This document shows positions 63,822-64,000 of a DNA stretch of 64,000 nt, piece after piece. The DNA is from Pseudovibrio sp. JCM 19062 (lineage in GTDB: Bacteria > Pseudomonadota > Alphaproteobacteria > Rhizobiales > Stappiaceae). A model generated the notes under the pieces. The model did no database searches. It was not told the DNA's origin and saw only the letters and a list, made by a program, of their open reading frames with translations. The stretch is from contig BAXV01000004.1 in assembly GCA_001310715.1 (NCBI GenBank), positions 62,001 through 126,000 of the forward strand, read 5' to 3'. Position numbers and translations under genes: made by a program. The stretch's first letter is position 1. The number at the start of each line of letters is the position of its first letter.

Positions 63822-64000
63822 TTAGAACAATTGGTAGAAGAACTCGCCAAGCGCGTCCCAAGCACGGCCTTGCAGGTCTCCGATGGTTACATCTTCTCCT
63901 GTAACCAGTGTTGCCCGATAAATCACGTCATTTTTAGAAAGAACTTGCAGTTCTCCAACTTCCATTCCCTCTTTGACAGGTGCCTGGATCGGCCCATTGT
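63822..64000 (-). CDS. D-alanyl-D-alanine carboxypeptidase, C-terminal fragment (5' end outside window)
   Basis: Only the last 58 residues are in the window: NGPIQAPVKEGMEVGELQVLSKND, then IYRATLVTGEDVTIGDLQGRAWDALGEFFYQLF. The first part is the PBP5 C-terminal beta domain (G-PI-APVKEGxxxG) of low-molecular-weight penicillin-binding proteins, and the last is a membrane-proximal tail. These enzymes trim terminal D-alanine from peptidoglycan peptides. Position upstream of tmk-holB matches the dac genes of other alphaproteobacteria. Confidence 0.85.
   Translation of the reverse strand, partial: NGPIQAPVKEGMEVGELQVLSKNDVIYRATLVTGEDVTIGDLQGRAWDALGEFFYQLF

Overview
The window reads as a marine-type alphaproteobacterium. 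Lineage markers are a phosphatidylcholine synthase (Pcs), an IalB-family protein, HspQ, a malyl-CoA-lyase-type CoA ester lyase, and the conserved dac-tmk-holB-metG-tatD-MBL core block. Base composition is moderate and gene content resembles the Stappiaceae/Pseudovibrio group; that placement is inference.

Most genes are interrupted by single-base frameshifts that fall at short homopolymers (typically CCC or GGG read as CC or GG, and runs of 6-7 A/T read as 7-8). Bridging each shift restores a full-length protein, and housekeeping genes (eno, metG, holB) are hit as often as accessory ones. I treat these as base-calling artefacts and give whole-gene coordinates spanning the shifts.

Layout. 1-14.2 kb: end of eno, then a mixed region with a DsbA/FrnE thiol oxidoreductase, a degenerate ANL-family enzyme paired with a pseudo-receiver protein, a YejA-type peptide-binding protein, IalB, HspQ, a CoA ester lyase, an LpxL acyltransferase, an AEC transporter, a UbiH-type hydroxylase and a DUF2182 membrane protein. 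14.2-16.1 kb: pcs and a quinone oxidoreductase. 16.1-30.6 kb (+ strand): a purine-catabolism block: LysR regulator, uraH, xdhABC, a BMP-type purine/nucleoside ABC transporter, the membrane urate hydroxylase puuD, uraD and an M20 hydrolase. It takes imported purines through xanthine and urate to allantoin.

30.86-34.83 kb: an alcohol dehydrogenase and a Tat-exported multicopper oxidase, bracketed by a perfect 20-bp inverted repeat whose core resembles a XerC/XerD dif site. It is a candidate mobile cassette and abuts a truncated reading-frame remnant. 34.86-42.19 kb (- strand): a tightly overlapping four-gene operon, nfrB-like glycosyltransferase, nfrA-like outer-membrane TPR protein, a DUF4434-like glycosidase candidate, and wecB. 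This looks like an alphaproteobacterial version of the NfrAB (phage N4 receptor) ManNAc-polysaccharide system, but its NfrB lacks the C-terminal c-di-GMP-binding domain, and an 11-bp G/C tract lies at the nfrB-nfrA junction.

42.4-57.3 kb (- strand): a CoA-transferase gene and a ~13.4-kb operon for aerobic 2-aminobenzoate (anthranilate) degradation through CoA thioesters: 2-aminobenzoyl-CoA monooxygenase/reductase, SDR, MarR, enoyl-CoA hydratase, acyl-CoA dehydrogenase, aryl-CoA ligase, a five-gene Liv-type ABC importer, thioesterase, RidA and a kynurenine-formamidase-like hydrolase. 57.6-64 kb (- strand): core block dac-tmk-holB-metG, an inserted FkbM methyltransferase, tatD and an MBL hydrolase. 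No rRNA, tRNA, CRISPR array or transposase gene was seen.
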